DNA of 64,000 nucleotides from Lachnospiraceae bacterium A2 (GCA_000403315.2 KE159636.1:959358-1023357); one strand, 5' to 3'. Counted from the stretch's first letter, positions 50,814-59,602 are shown. Numbers and translations: made by a program. Notes: generated by a model not told the origin, from the sequence alone.

Positions 50814-51644
50814 TCAGCCATGAGAAGCCAACGGCTCAAATGCACGGATACACGCCCCATTTTTTGACTTATCAAAAACGGCGTAACATACAGTTTTAAA
50901 ATACTGGCCCATGCCTTCCCCAAAAAGTTCTTTCCACCAAGCTGCCACCAGCCGTGGGTCATTTCGGAACACGCCGCAGCCATAAGCCCCAAGCACCAGA
51001 TGCTTTGCTCCCTGTTCTGCAAAAATTGCAAGTGCCAGTTGCATCCGCCGCCGCATTGCCTGCTTCGCCTGTCCTTCATCTTCACCTTTTAACAAAACCT
51101 GGCCCATATTTACTGCTGGCAGCGTCAGCACGGATGCTTTCACAGCAGGGTGCACAAGCCGGAACCGCCCATTCCGGAAAAAGAGCACATCCGGGGAATA
51201 GATGGCATGGTCTGTATACACCATAGAGCTTTGCAGGCGGTTGTTGCGGTAATACTCCTCATGTGCCGTCAAGGTCGGGTATAAAGTGCTGGATGCGGCA
51301 AGGCTTTCTTCCTGTGCCATTGCCCCGTTGAGGAATCCCCCTCCCGGGTTTTTGGCGCTTGCAAAGTTGAGTACGCCGATGCTGTTTTTCCCTTCTTCTG
51401 CCAGCTTCCGTATTGCATCTACGGTAGATATATTTTCCACATATGCCGGACAGGCTTTCGGCGAGTGGTTCCCTGATATGCTGTATTTTCTTAGCAGTGC
51501 TTCCCCCTGGCCTGGTGTGAGCAGGAAACTGCCCTTTATGGATGCTTCCATGTCCAGGCGGATCTCTATCTGCTTTCCTTCAAATTCATAAAACCCTTGT
51601 TCCATGATTTTTAATGTTTCCCTTGCAGTTGCTTTTCTGTCCAT
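50814..51644 (-). CDS. TIGR02452 family protein (macro-like, poly-ADP-ribose hydrolase related)
   Basis: 276-residue protein of the TIGR02452 group, related to microbial poly(ADP-ribose) glycohydrolases with a macro-domain fold. Key blocks: VLNFASAKNPGGGFLNGAM (ADP-ribose loop), AQEESLAASSTLY (the QEE catalytic-type Glu pair) and LVLGAYGCGVFRNDP. The start ATG 51644 is chosen for its AAAGGA site; the longer open frame to 51869 is not supported. A role in removing ADP-ribose from proteins or nucleic acid, or as part of NAD-related defence, is possible from the family; the neighbours give no help. Confidence 0.85.
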   Translation of the reverse strand: MDRKATARETLKIMEQGFYEFEGKQIEIRLDMEASIKGSFLLTPGQGEALLRKYSISGNHSPKACPAYVENISTVDAIRKLAEEGKNSIGVLNFASAKNPGGGFLNGAMAQEESLAASSTLYPTLTAHEEYYRNNRLQSSMVYTDHAIYSPDVLFFRNGRFRLVHPAVKASVLTLPAVNMGQVLLKGEDEGQAKQAMRRRMQLALAIFAEQGAKHLVLGAYGCGVFRNDPRLVAAWWKELFGEGMGQYFKTVCYAVFDKSKNGACIRAFEPLASHG

Positions 51645-51915
51645 ATCTGATTCCTTTCTGGGAAAATACTGTACTTCCAGGTTATCCCCTGATAGCCAGT
51701 ACTCCATCCAGTTAGGAATTACAGTAGTGCTTTGTATGGTCCATGCCATTGCAAGGCAAAATTTTGACGGCGATGTGTTCCATCGACTGGAAATTTTAAC
51801 ACCGCAATAGTGCGGAGCAGGAGTACTGGTCCTTTTTTGGTAAGTGGCTTTTGGGCAGAACTGGCGCAAAGCATCCCATTGGGTTTTGCAAAGAGGGAGT
51901 TGGCCAAAATATGCC

Positions 51916-52269
51916 CTAAATTTCTTTTTGCACAGAAGGTTCCGGGTAAACTAAGGTACAGTTTTCCAAATCCTCTGTATCATTTTCTGAAATAAAAATT
52001 TCTGCTGACAAGGATAAATTGTTTCCTTTAAATGTTTCTTTTTGGAATAATGAAACAATGATAGGCCAAGATTCTTTTGCAGATTCTGTTTCCAGCCAAA
52101 GCCCTAAGGGCGGGCCTGGCTGCCCTTCTTCTGTGTCAATATAATCGTAGCCATTATCCTGCATCTTGCCGCCGGACACTTCTTCTATGCGGTCTGGGAT
52201 GCAATAACGCAAATCTAAATCGGGATTTTCCAGCTTTTCTGGATGCAATACAATAATAATGGTCTGCAT
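51916..52269 (-). CDS. small hypothetical protein, 117 aa
   Basis: Acidic soluble protein of 117 residues starting MQTIIIVLHPEKLENPDLDL, with DYIDTEEGQPGPPLGLWLET in the middle and a strand-rich end (LSAEIFISENDTEDLE). GGAAGGGAACC precedes the ATG. The size, acidity and two-layer look resemble immunity-type or DUF proteins of polymorphic toxin systems, but no family is recognised and no toxin gene lies beside it. Confidence 0.6.
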   Translation of the reverse strand: MQTIIIVLHPEKLENPDLDLRYCIPDRIEEVSGGKMQDNGYDYIDTEEGQPGPPLGLWLETESAKESWPIIVSLFQKETFKGNNLSLSAEIFISENDTEDLENCTLVYPEPSVQKEI

Positions 52270-52554
52270 GGTTCCCTTCCTTTCCTTGAAATATTACTTT
52301 GGTGGTTAAATACTGCAGAAAATAGCGGTGTTGTGGTATTTCACTGCCAGGATGGTGCAAACATTCCAGCAGGCAAGCTGCGGAATAACTGTATTTTACC
52401 ATAAATGCTTCTGCCGTTCTACAAAATAATACTTGTTTTTTTGTGCCATGGATAGGTTGCTGGGACGGCCCCGTTCCTGTATCATGTAGCATAGATTGGA
52501 AGCAGCCATACAGGAAGATGAGTACTGCCATGCTGGGACGCCGTCCCTTCTGCT

Positions 52555-52926
52555 TTGTGTTTGATTTGCCGTGTGATGAAGCCCGGGGGCATTTTCATTA
52601 CAGAGCAGGTTGGCGCGGAAAATGACAGGGAACTGGTGGAACTGCTGCTGGGCAGTGCGCCGGAGCTCCCATTTCCAGACCAGTATCTTAGGATTGCAAA
52701 GGCGGCTTTTGAGGGGAGGGGGTTTTCCACCTTGGAAGCAGAAGAAGCATTCCGCCCAATTAAGTTTTGGGATGTGGGCGCCCTTGTCTGGTTTGCACGG
52801 ATTATTGAATGGGAATTTCCGGATTTTTCCGTAGAAAGCTGCTTGGGGAACCTTTACCGCGCACAGGAAATTCTGGAACGGGAAGGGGTAATTGAAGGGA
52901 GCATCCTTACCAATCCCGCTCCCTAA
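52555..52926 (+). pseudogene. remnant of a class I methyltransferase
   Basis: The product corresponds to the second half of a SAM-dependent methyltransferase: RVMKPGGIFITEQVG is the strand-4/5 region, RPIKFWDVGALVWFARIIEW the following block. The N-terminal half with the SAM-binding GxGxG motif is missing; upstream bases carry no homologous reading frame. The end (SILTNPAP) runs 20 bases into the convergent DUF5713 gene and lacks the usual last strand, so both ends are lost. Confidence 0.7.
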
Positions 52927-53233
52927 TGGCGTCTTCCACGCCAATGTTAATTTCAAACCATTGCAGGATATAGGCCACAGTGGCGCCAATGCTTTCCCTT
53001 GCGGCAGTTTCCAGTTCGCTGCCATTTTCCTCAAATTCTTCTTCCAAATCGTTGGCTGCCAGTGTCATTTCGTCGAATTTTTCCTGGATTTTTTGCAAAT
53101 CCTGTTCTCCGGTTTCAAGGAACGTAATCACATTTTCGATCAAATCCCGTAGTTTGTCCACGAGGAAATCAGGGAAGTACCCATCCTCGTACATGTCTTC
53201 TAAAAGCTTGTAATCTGCATCGAATTTTTTCAT
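52907..53233 (-). CDS. DUF5713 family protein
   Basis: 108-residue acidic helical protein of the DUF5713 family, opening KKFDADYKLLEDMYEDGYFP and carrying LVDKLRDLIENVITFLE. It has no signal or membrane segment. AAGGAGGG precedes the ATG. The family has no known function. Its 3' end overlaps the methyltransferase relic on the other strand. Confidence 0.75.
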   Translation of the reverse strand: MKKFDADYKLLEDMYEDGYFPDFLVDKLRDLIENVITFLETGEQDLQKIQEKFDEMTLAANDLEEEFEENGSELETAARESIGATVAYILQWFEINIGVEDAIRERDW

Positions 53234-53502
53234 AGTTGCCCTCCTTGCATTTTATTTTTATCCGGCTTAGGGTCCCTCTTTTGATGCCCTAATGATATCC
53301 AATAACAGTTTGGGATTATCTTGCGTATTTCTATTGGAATATTTTGCCAGGACTGGATATCCATGTGTGTATTATATCCCGCCTATTTCTTTTTTACAAG
53401 GAGAATTATTTCTCCAAATGAATAAACTGGGAATTTCTGCCAATACTTACATTAGCCGGCAGTAAAACCCCGAAATGGGAAGGAAAAAGAAAGGGATACG
53501 CC

Positions 53503-54126
53503 ATGAAAAAAACAATACATACCATACTCCTCTTAGCAGCCCTCCTGCTCGGCCTGTTAGGCTGCCGCCAGTATAAAACCCATGTTTTGGCAGAAGAAAT
53601 TGCAGGGAAAATCATCCGGTTCCACGTCCGTGCAAACAGCGACGCCCAACTGGACCAGGAGCTGAAATTAAAAGTCCGTGACGCCGTCGGTTCCTGTATG
53701 CAGCCCATGCTTTCCGGCGTCAACGATATTGAAAAAAGCCGTAAAATCATAAAAGCCAGCCTGCCCAAAATTGAACGCACGGCAGAAGAAACCATTGCCG
53801 CCCAGGGCTTTTCCTATCCTGTCACCGCAAGCCTTGCTGCTGTGGAGTTCCCCGAAAAAACATACGGCAGCTACACGTTCCCGGCAGGGACCTATGAAGC
53901 ATTGGAAGTCGTAATCGGGGAGGGGAAAGGCAAAAACTGGTGGTGCGTCATGTACCCAAACCTCTGCTTTTACAACAGCGTCTATGAGGTAGTAGACGAG
54001 AAGGCAGAGCAATCCCTGGAGCGGGCGCTTACAAAAGAAGAATACGAAAGCCTGATGGAAAATAAAAACTACGAGGTAAAATTTGCCCTCCTGGATTGGC
54101 TGAAAGAAAAAATTTCCCACGAATAA
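53503..54126 (+). CDS. spoIIR: stage II sporulation protein R
   Basis: 207-residue secreted signalling protein made in the forespore; it triggers SpoIIGA to process pro-sigma-E in the mother cell. Family blocks present: IRFHVRANSDAQLDQELKLKVRDAV, the YGSYTFPAGTYEALEVVIGEGKGKNWWCVMYP region (split here for length) and the EVKFALLDWLKEK end. The N-terminus is a signal peptide with LLGC at residues 18-21, which fits a lipobox, so the protein may be lipid-anchored. AAAGAAAGGG precedes the ATG. No sigma-F promoter could be assigned with confidence in the 270 bases upstream. Confidence 0.92.
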   Translation: MKKTIHTILLLAALLLGLLGCRQYKTHVLAEEIAGKIIRFHVRANSDAQLDQELKLKVRDAVGSCMQPMLSGVNDIEKSRKIIKASLPKIERTAEETIAAQGFSYPVTASLAAVEFPEKTYGSYTFPAGTYEALEVVIGEGKGKNWWCVMYPNLCFYNSVYEVVDEKAEQSLERALTKEEYESLMENKNYEVKFALLDWLKEKISHE

Positions 54127-54154
54127 GGAAATATTTGAAAATTCCCACCCCCTC

Positions 54155-54183
54155 TTGCATTTTCCCTCTAAAACGGTTAATAT
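54155..54183 (+). promoter_or_regulatory. promoter of murI
   Basis: TTGCAT (54155-54160), a 17-base spacer, TAATAT (54178-54183), about 30 bases before the murI start. Confidence 0.6.
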
Positions 54184-54217
54184 ACATATGTATGACCTGT
54201 TATATGGAGAAAAAAAG

Positions 54218-55045
54218 ATGAAAGAGTCCGTAGAAGAAAAAAAATATGCCCCGGTGGGCGTGTTCGATTCCGGGGTGGGAGGCCTGACGGTGGCGAGGGA
54301 AATCATGCGCCAGCTTCCCAAAGAGAGTATTATTTATTTTGGGGATACTGCCCGTGTGCCCTACGGGAGCAAGTCCAAAGAAACCATTATCCGTTATTCC
54401 AGGCAGATTATCCATTTCCTGGAGACTATGGGGGTAAAAGCCATTGTGGTCGCCTGCAACACAGCAAGCGCATTTGCCTTAGAGGAGCTGCGGCCGGAAA
54501 TGAAAATGCCCATTATCGGCGTAGTTAAGCCCGGGGCAAAGGTAGCTGCCGAAACTACCCGGAATGGAAGGATTGGCGTCATTGGGACGGAAGGGACGGT
54601 AGGGAGCCAGATTTATACGGAAATGATACACAGGCATCATCCAAATGCCCAGATTCTTGGAAAAGCCTGCCCCTTGTTTGTGCCTTTGGTGGAGGAAGGG
54701 TGGGTAAAGGATTCTGTGACAACGGAAGTGGCCAAGCGGTACCTTGCATCTTTTCAGGAGTCGGATATTGACACCCTGATTCTGGGATGTACCCATTATC
54801 CGCTGCTGCGTTCTACTATACGGGACATTATGGGCGGCAAAGTCAATCTGGTAAACCCTGCCTATGAAACGGCGCAGGGCTTAAGGCGTCTTTTGGAGGA
54901 GCAGCAGATTGCCGACGATGGGAAGGCGGGGCCTGCCAAATATCAGTTTTATGTCAGTGACGCGGCGGAAAAGTTTAAGAATTTTGCTAATTCCATCCTG
55001 CCCTGTGAGATCAAAGAAGCACAATTAATACATATTGAGGAGTAA
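54218..55045 (+). CDS. murI: glutamate racemase
   Basis: 275-residue racemase that supplies D-glutamate for peptidoglycan. The two catalytic Cys residues are in VVACNTASAFALEEL (about residue 78) and LILGCTHYPLLR (about residue 190), and the opening VGVFDSGVGGLTVAREIMR and YFGDTARVPYGSKS are intact. ATG 54218 is preferred (GGAG 8 bases before) over the open frame from 54155, whose first bases coincide with the promoter. It is followed after three bases by the DUF1934 gene. Confidence 0.95.
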   Translation: MKESVEEKKYAPVGVFDSGVGGLTVAREIMRQLPKESIIYFGDTARVPYGSKSKETIIRYSRQIIHFLETMGVKAIVVACNTASAFALEELRPEMKMPIIGVVKPGAKVAAETTRNGRIGVIGTEGTVGSQIYTEMIHRHHPNAQILGKACPLFVPLVEEGWVKDSVTTEVAKRYLASFQESDIDTLILGCTHYPLLRSTIRDIMGGKVNLVNPAYETAQGLRRLLEEQQIADDGKAGPAKYQFYVSDAAEKFKNFANSILPCEIKEAQLIHIEE

Positions 55046-55048
55046 CCT

Positions 55049-55501
55049 ATGACAAAAGATGTACTGTTATCAATCAGTGGCCTGCAGTTTGCAGCCAAAG
55101 AGGAAGAAGATGTAGAGCCGGTGGAAGTGATTACAGCCGGAGGCTACTATAAGAAAAACGGGAAACATTATATTATGTATGACGAGGTCATGGAAGGCTT
55201 TGAAGGGAACACAAGGAACCTTATCAAGCTGACGGAGGACTCCCTTGACATTACCAAGAAAGGCATTTCCAATGTCCATATGATTTTTGAGAAAAACAGG
55301 AAGAACGTTTCCTACTACAACACGCCGTTTGGGAGCCTGCTGATCGGCATTGATGCAAAGAGCGTGGATATTGCGGAAACAGAAGACAATATTGACGTGA
55401 AGGTGAAATACAACCTGGAAGTCAATTATGAACATTTGGCGGACTGTTCCATTACCATGAACATCAAATCGAAGGAAGCAGGGGATTTTACCCTGTCATA
55501 A
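55049..55501 (+). CDS. DUF1934 family protein (calycin-like)
   Basis: 150-residue beta-barrel protein of the DUF1934 (YwiB-like) family, opening LLSISGLQFAAKEEEDVEPV and with YYIMYDE-type and FEKNRKNVSYYNTPFGSL segments (GSLLIGIDAKSV). It is translated from ATG 55049, three bases after murI. Function unknown; the family resembles small ligand-binding lipocalin-like proteins. A terminator follows directly. Confidence 0.85.
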   Translation: MTKDVLLSISGLQFAAKEEEDVEPVEVITAGGYYKKNGKHYIMYDEVMEGFEGNTRNLIKLTEDSLDITKKGISNVHMIFEKNRKNVSYYNTPFGSLLIGIDAKSVDIAETEDNIDVKVKYNLEVNYEHLADCSITMNIKSKEAGDFTLS

Positions 55502-55516
55502 GGGGATGCGAAAAAG

Positions 55517-55560
55517 GGGCTGGTGCAAAATTTAAGATTCTGCACCAGCCCTTAAAAATT
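55517..55560. terminator. bidirectional terminator between convergent genes
   Basis: GGGCTGGTGCA (55517-55527) pairs with TGCACCAGCCC (55541-55551). It is preceded by AAAAAG on the left (T-run on the minus strand) and followed by TTAAAAATTATTATTTTT. Confidence 0.8.
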
Positions 55561-55561
55561 A

Positions 55562-56005
55562 TTATTTTTCCTTTTTGAACCTGTCCCAAAATTTCTTTTT
55601 TTGGGGAGCCTGCGTTATGGGGCCCCGAAGCCCTTTTACAGAGGTAATATAAAGGCCGCTGACGACAGCCTTCACTTCTTTTTTGGTAGGGATGCGGTCG
55701 AACACTTCCCCTTCACAGATAAAAGTCATGATTTTCGGCCCCACTTTCGCTTTTACAATCGGCATTTTAGAGCCGCGCAATAGCTTTGGGGTCTGTGCCA
55801 GTACTGCCGGGGGCAGGCCGGAATCTTTTAGCTTCATTTTCTTTTTGTCAATTACCAGCATGGATATGGTCTGCGCAGAAGCTGCAATCTGTGCGTCCTG
55901 TTCTTCCTTTTTCTTTTGTGATTTTTTGCCCAATATGTAAAGTGCAATAGTTGCTGCCAGCAGAAGAACAGTTATTACGATCAATACAATTTGCCATGTA
56001 GCCAT
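55562..56005 (-). CDS. small membrane protein of unknown family
   Basis: 147-residue protein with one N-terminal helix (about residues 5-26; MATWQIVLIVITVLLLAATI) and a basic cytoplasmic part (KKSQKKKEEQDAQIA, then VIDKKKMKLKDSGLPPAVLA and a strand-rich segment IVKAKVGPKIMTFICEG). The Lys-rich C-terminus ends WDRFKKEK. It looks like a conserved clostridial protein; no function is known. AAAGGGAGGG precedes the ATG. Convergent with the DUF1934 gene. Confidence 0.7.
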   Translation of the reverse strand: MATWQIVLIVITVLLLAATIALYILGKKSQKKKEEQDAQIAASAQTISMLVIDKKKMKLKDSGLPPAVLAQTPKLLRGSKMPIVKAKVGPKIMTFICEGEVFDRIPTKKEVKAVVSGLYITSVKGLRGPITQAPQKKKFWDRFKKEK

Positions 56006-56114
56006 GAGAGCCCTCCCTTTGATTCAGATTTTCCTTTGACATTGTACCATTGATTGTTGCAAAAATCAATGGTACAATACAGGGTATTACAATGATTTTT
56101 GGAGGAAAACGGAT

Positions 56115-56960
56115 ATGTTTGCAGATTACCATGTACATACAGAATTCAGCAGTGATTCGGTATATCCAATGGAGCAGGTGCTGGAAGACGCCATAGCCAT
56201 GGGGATGGATGAAATTTGTTTTACCGAGCATGTGGATTATGGCGTAAAAAAAGACTGGGACAGTGAAGGGCCTGTCAAATATTATGGGGACAAGCCGTAC
56301 CTGAATGCGGATTACCCTGCATATGCCGCAAAGGTATATCGGCTTAGGCCAAAATATGGGGCAGAAATCAATATTAAAATGGGATTGGAATTCGGTATGC
56401 AGGAGCATACCATCCCGCAGTATGAAGCCCTTGCCCAAAACGCCCCCTTTGACAAAAATCCCCTTGATTTCATTATCCTGTCTGTGCATCAGGTGGAGGA
56501 CAAGGAGTTCTGGACACAGGAATTCCAAGAGGGAAAGAGCCAGAAGGAATACAATGAAGGATATTATGAGGAATTGCTGCGTGTGGCGAAAGCCTATAAG
56601 GGCTACAGCGTCCTTGGGCATTTGGACATGATTCTGCGGTATGACAAAGCAGGCGTTTACCCTTTTGGGAAAGTAAAACCGTTGGTTTCTGAAATACTGA
56701 AAACTGCCATCCAGGACGGGAAGGGGCTGGAACTGAATACTTCCTACCACAGGTATGGATTGCAGGATACGACCCCGTCTGTAGAGATTTTAAAGCTGTA
56801 CAGAAGCATGGGCGGGGAAATACTTACCATTGGGAGCGACAGCCATGAGCCTGGGCATTTGGGGGCGTATATCCATGAAGGGAAACAGCTTCTGGAAAGC
56901 TTAGGGTTCCGGTATTTCTGCACATATGACGAGATGGTGCCGATTTTCCATAAGCTGTAG
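56115..56960 (+). CDS. PHP-domain histidinol-phosphatase (HisJ family)
   Basis: 281-residue metal-dependent phosphoesterase of the PHP superfamily, HisJ/HisK type. Metal ligands: DYHVHTEFSSDS (His pair near residue 8), CFTEHVDYG (Glu-His, about residue 40), ILSVHQVED, LGHLDMILRY and the closing IGSDSHEPGHLG. The likely reaction is dephosphorylation of histidinol phosphate, but no other his gene is near and other sugar phosphates are possible. GGAGG precedes the ATG at 56115. Transcribed alone. Confidence 0.85.
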   Translation: MFADYHVHTEFSSDSVYPMEQVLEDAIAMGMDEICFTEHVDYGVKKDWDSEGPVKYYGDKPYLNADYPAYAAKVYRLRPKYGAEINIKMGLEFGMQEHTIPQYEALAQNAPFDKNPLDFIILSVHQVEDKEFWTQEFQEGKSQKEYNEGYYEELLRVAKAYKGYSVLGHLDMILRYDKAGVYPFGKVKPLVSEILKTAIQDGKGLELNTSYHRYGLQDTTPSVEILKLYRSMGGEILTIGSDSHEPGHLGAYIHEGKQLLESLGFRYFCTYDEMVPIFHKL

Positions 56961-56988
56961 TTATTAGGGAAAATTGGGAAGAAAGGCT

Positions 56989-57016
56989 TTGAAATACCGC
57001 TCTTTTATAGTATAAT
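56989..57016 (+). promoter_or_regulatory. promoter of the sodium-coupled transporter gene
   Basis: TTGAAA (56989-56994), a 16-base spacer, TATAAT (57011-57016), about 70 bases before the start codon at 57089. Confidence 0.65.
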
Positions 57017-57088
57017 AGGTGCAGTCGCCTATTTTTGGCTACTTAGATTTAGAAAAGGAAGGGAGCGGGAGATTTCCCCAAAAGAGAA

Positions 57089-58495
57089 ATGGAAAGAGAA
57101 AAAAGCAGACATTCATTTTCAGGTTCAATTGGTTTTGTGCTTGCAGCAGCAGGCAGTGCAGTGGGGTTAGGGAATATCTGGAGGTTCCCATACCTTGCGG
57201 CAAAGGACGGCGGAGGGCTGTTCCTTGTTACATATCTGGTCTTAGCGCTTACCTTTGGGTTTACGCTGCTGACTACGGAAATTGCCATTGGGCGGAAAAC
57301 AAAGCAGAGCCCCTTGACAGCTTATGGGAAACTGAAGGAAAAGTGGAAATTTCTTGGGGTGTTGGCCTGCCTTGTGCCAGTCATTATCATGCCTTATTAC
57401 AGCGTGATTGGCGGATGGGTTGTGAAATATTTGATGGCCTACCTGACAGGGGATGGAGCCAGCGCGTCGGCAGACGGGTATTTTACCGGGTTTATCACCG
57501 GGGAGGCAGAACCGCTGATCTTTATGGTGGGATTCCTCTTAGTTGTGGCAGTCATTATTTTCCGGGGCGTAAACCATGGGATTGAATCCTTTTCCAAGGT
57601 GCTGATGCCCCTGCTGCTGCTTATGGTTGTAGGGATTGCAGTGTTTTCCCTGACTATCAGCTTTACGGACGGGGATGGGGTGACAAGGACAGGGATGGAA
57701 GGCTTTTGGATTTATGTCATCCCAAGCTTGGAAGGCCTGACAGTAAAGGGGTTTTTCACAGTCCTGTTAGATGCCATGGGGCAGCTATTTTTCAGCCTTA
57801 GCGTTGCTATGGGGATTATGATTGCCTATGGCTCTTATGTGAAGGATGATGCGAATTTAGTCCGTTCCATCAACCAGATTGAAATTTTTGACACTGCGGT
57901 TGCATTTTTGGCAGGCGTTATGATTATCCCGGCAGTATTTACCTTTATGGGCCGGGAAGGTATGGAAGCTTCCGGCCCAAGCCTGATGTTTGTGTCATTG
58001 CCAAAAGTATTTTCCTCCATGGGAAAGGTTGGGAACCTGATTGGCGCGCTGTTTTTTGCCATGGTGTTATTTGCAGCCCTGACAAGCGCAGTGTCCGTGA
58101 TGGAAGCCGTAGTTTCCAGTTTTATGGATCAGTTCCATATGTCCCGGACAAAGGCTACTATTTTGGAAACGGTGATTGCCCTTGCAGGGGGCGTGCTGGT
58201 GTGCCTTGGATATAATAAGCTGTATTTTGACATTGTGCTGCCCAATGGCGCCCATGCGCAGGTGCTGGACATTATGGACTATATCAGCAATAACTGTTTG
58301 ATGCCGCTGGTAGCTATTGGGACCTGCATTTTGGTTGGCTGGGTTGTGATGCCAAAGACGATTATTGGCGAAGTGGAAAAGACAGGGTGCAGGTTTGGCA
58401 GGAAACAGCTTTATGTTGTGATGGTGCGGTTTATTGCGCCAGTCCTTTTGGTAATCCTGCTGCTGAAATCTATTGGGCTTTTGACAGTGATTTAA
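57089..58495 (+). CDS. sodium-dependent amino-acid transporter, NSS family
   Basis: 468-residue membrane transporter of the neurotransmitter:sodium symporter family (LeuT/MhsT/TnaT-like) with 11-12 helices. Helix 1 with the sodium and substrate site reads AAAGSAVGLGNIWRFPYLAA (about residues 20-39); the helix 6 region reads FFTVLLDAMGQLFFSLSVAMG (broken here as FFSLSVAMGIMIAYGSY). Bacterial members take up hydrophobic or aromatic amino acids with sodium; the substrate is not named here. Monocistronic, with its own promoter and a strong terminator. Confidence 0.92.
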   Translation: MEREKSRHSFSGSIGFVLAAAGSAVGLGNIWRFPYLAAKDGGGLFLVTYLVLALTFGFTLLTTEIAIGRKTKQSPLTAYGKLKEKWKFLGVLACLVPVIIMPYYSVIGGWVVKYLMAYLTGDGASASADGYFTGFITGEAEPLIFMVGFLLVVAVIIFRGVNHGIESFSKVLMPLLLLMVVGIAVFSLTISFTDGDGVTRTGMEGFWIYVIPSLEGLTVKGFFTVLLDAMGQLFFSLSVAMGIMIAYGSYVKDDANLVRSINQIEIFDTAVAFLAGVMIIPAVFTFMGREGMEASGPSLMFVSLPKVFSSMGKVGNLIGALFFAMVLFAALTSAVSVMEAVVSSFMDQFHMSRTKATILETVIALAGGVLVCLGYNKLYFDIVLPNGAHAQVLDIMDYISNNCLMPLVAIGTCILVGWVVMPKTIIGEVEKTGCRFGRKQLYVVMVRFIAPVLLVILLLKSIGLLTVI

Positions 58496-58580
58496 AGGGG
58501 ACTGCAAGGTTTTTCTGTGGTTCTATGGATGTTGGAACTAACTATGTGTATTTGGGGAAATTTGGTTTGGGGAACCAAGG

Positions 58581-58619
58581 AAAATAGGCAGCGCTTTTGG
58601 GGTGGCTGCCTATTTTTTT
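58581..58619 (+). terminator. intrinsic terminator after the NSS transporter
   Basis: AAATAGGCAGC (58582-58592) pairs with GCTGCCTATTT, followed by TTTTA. A half copy of the TATAGGAAAG repeat starts right after, at 58624. Confidence 0.8.
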
Positions 58620-58677
58620 ACTTTATAGGAAAGACTTTTGGCTGAGGGGAGAGGATGTTCTGTTCTTGGGAAAACCC

Positions 58678-58706
58678 TTGAGCATCCGTTTTTTGTGTGC
58701 TATATT
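58678..58706 (+). promoter_or_regulatory. candidate promoter of the intact Rpn gene
   Basis: TTGAGC (58678-58683), a 17-base spacer, TATATT (58701-58706), about 87 bases before the start codon. Confidence 0.45.
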
Positions 58707-58792
58707 ATAAGCATAACAGGAGCTTAAATTTGAATAGAAGTTTATATTGCCCCAGCAGTTAAATTTCAATGGAGCAATAGTAAGGAGCATCT

Positions 58793-59602
58793 ATGGGAAA
58801 AGCATTTGAAGAACTGCAGATAAAAGATGATTTCATGTTCAGCGTCATCATGAGGAACCCGAAATTCTGTAGGCCTTTTTTAGAACGGGTGCTGGGCATA
58901 ACAATATCCCGCATAGAATATCCTAGGCCGCAGGAAACGATAGACATTTCGGCTGATGCAAAAAGCGTGCGCCTTGACATTTATGTGGAGGATGGGGAAG
59001 AAACCGTATATAACATTGAAATGCAGGCCACAGCGAATAGGAACCTTCCTAAGCGAACAAGATATTATCAGGGAATGATAGACCTGAATATTTTGGAAAA
59101 AGGAAAGGATTATAAGGGCCTGAAATGCAGTTTTGTCATTTTTGTATGTGCGTTTGATTTATTTGGTGAAGGGCGGCATATTTATACGTTTGAAAACCGC
59201 TGCATCCAAAATTTGGGGCTTGGATTAGGGGATGGCACAGCAAAGATTATATTGAACACGAAAGGGACAATGGATGATGTAACGCCGGAGCTGAAACGGC
59301 TGCTTGATTTTATTGATGGCAAGGAGCCGGAGGATGATTTTACCAGGGAATTAGATGCGGCAGTGCAGTCAGCCAGAAGGAATGAGAAGTGGAGGTTGGA
59401 TTATATGACGTTGCAGATGCATTATCAGGAAAAATATGAGCAGGGTGTAGAGCAGGGAATAGAACAAGGGATAGAACAGGAGAAAAAACAATCTGCACTG
59501 AGGATGATAGAAGCAAATAAATTATCCCTAAAAGAGATTGCGCTGTATTCTGGCCTTACTATGGAACAAGTAGCTGAATTGGAGCAGGAATTTACGAGTT
59601 AA
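58793..59602 (+). CDS. Rpn family recombination-promoting nuclease / PD-(D/E)XK putative transposase
   Basis: 269-residue full-length member. The PD-(D/E)XK core shows VRLDIYVED (Asp) and VYNIEMQATAN (E-x-Q in place of E-x-K) near residues 63-86, followed by LPKRTRYYQGMIDLNILEKG, the family hallmark. The C-terminal half is helical and has EQG-type tetrapeptide repeats (EQGVEQGIEQGIEQE, near residue 220) and a small HTH-like end LSLKEIALYSGLTMEQVAEL. Start ATG 58793 follows TAAGGAG. Related proteins cleave DNA and have been linked to recombination and phage defence; activity here is inferred. Two broken paralogues lie at 38160 and 44115. Confidence 0.88.
   Translation: MGKAFEELQIKDDFMFSVIMRNPKFCRPFLERVLGITISRIEYPRPQETIDISADAKSVRLDIYVEDGEETVYNIEMQATANRNLPKRTRYYQGMIDLNILEKGKDYKGLKCSFVIFVCAFDLFGEGRHIYTFENRCIQNLGLGLGDGTAKIILNTKGTMDDVTPELKRLLDFIDGKEPEDDFTRELDAAVQSARRNEKWRLDYMTLQMHYQEKYEQGVEQGIEQGIEQEKKQSALRMIEANKLSLKEIALYSGLTMEQVAELEQEFTS

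Noticed and set aside
55848-56750. 300-residue minus-strand ORF
   Set aside because: It overlaps the PHP phosphatase and the small membrane protein gene, both with better motifs and ribosome sites.
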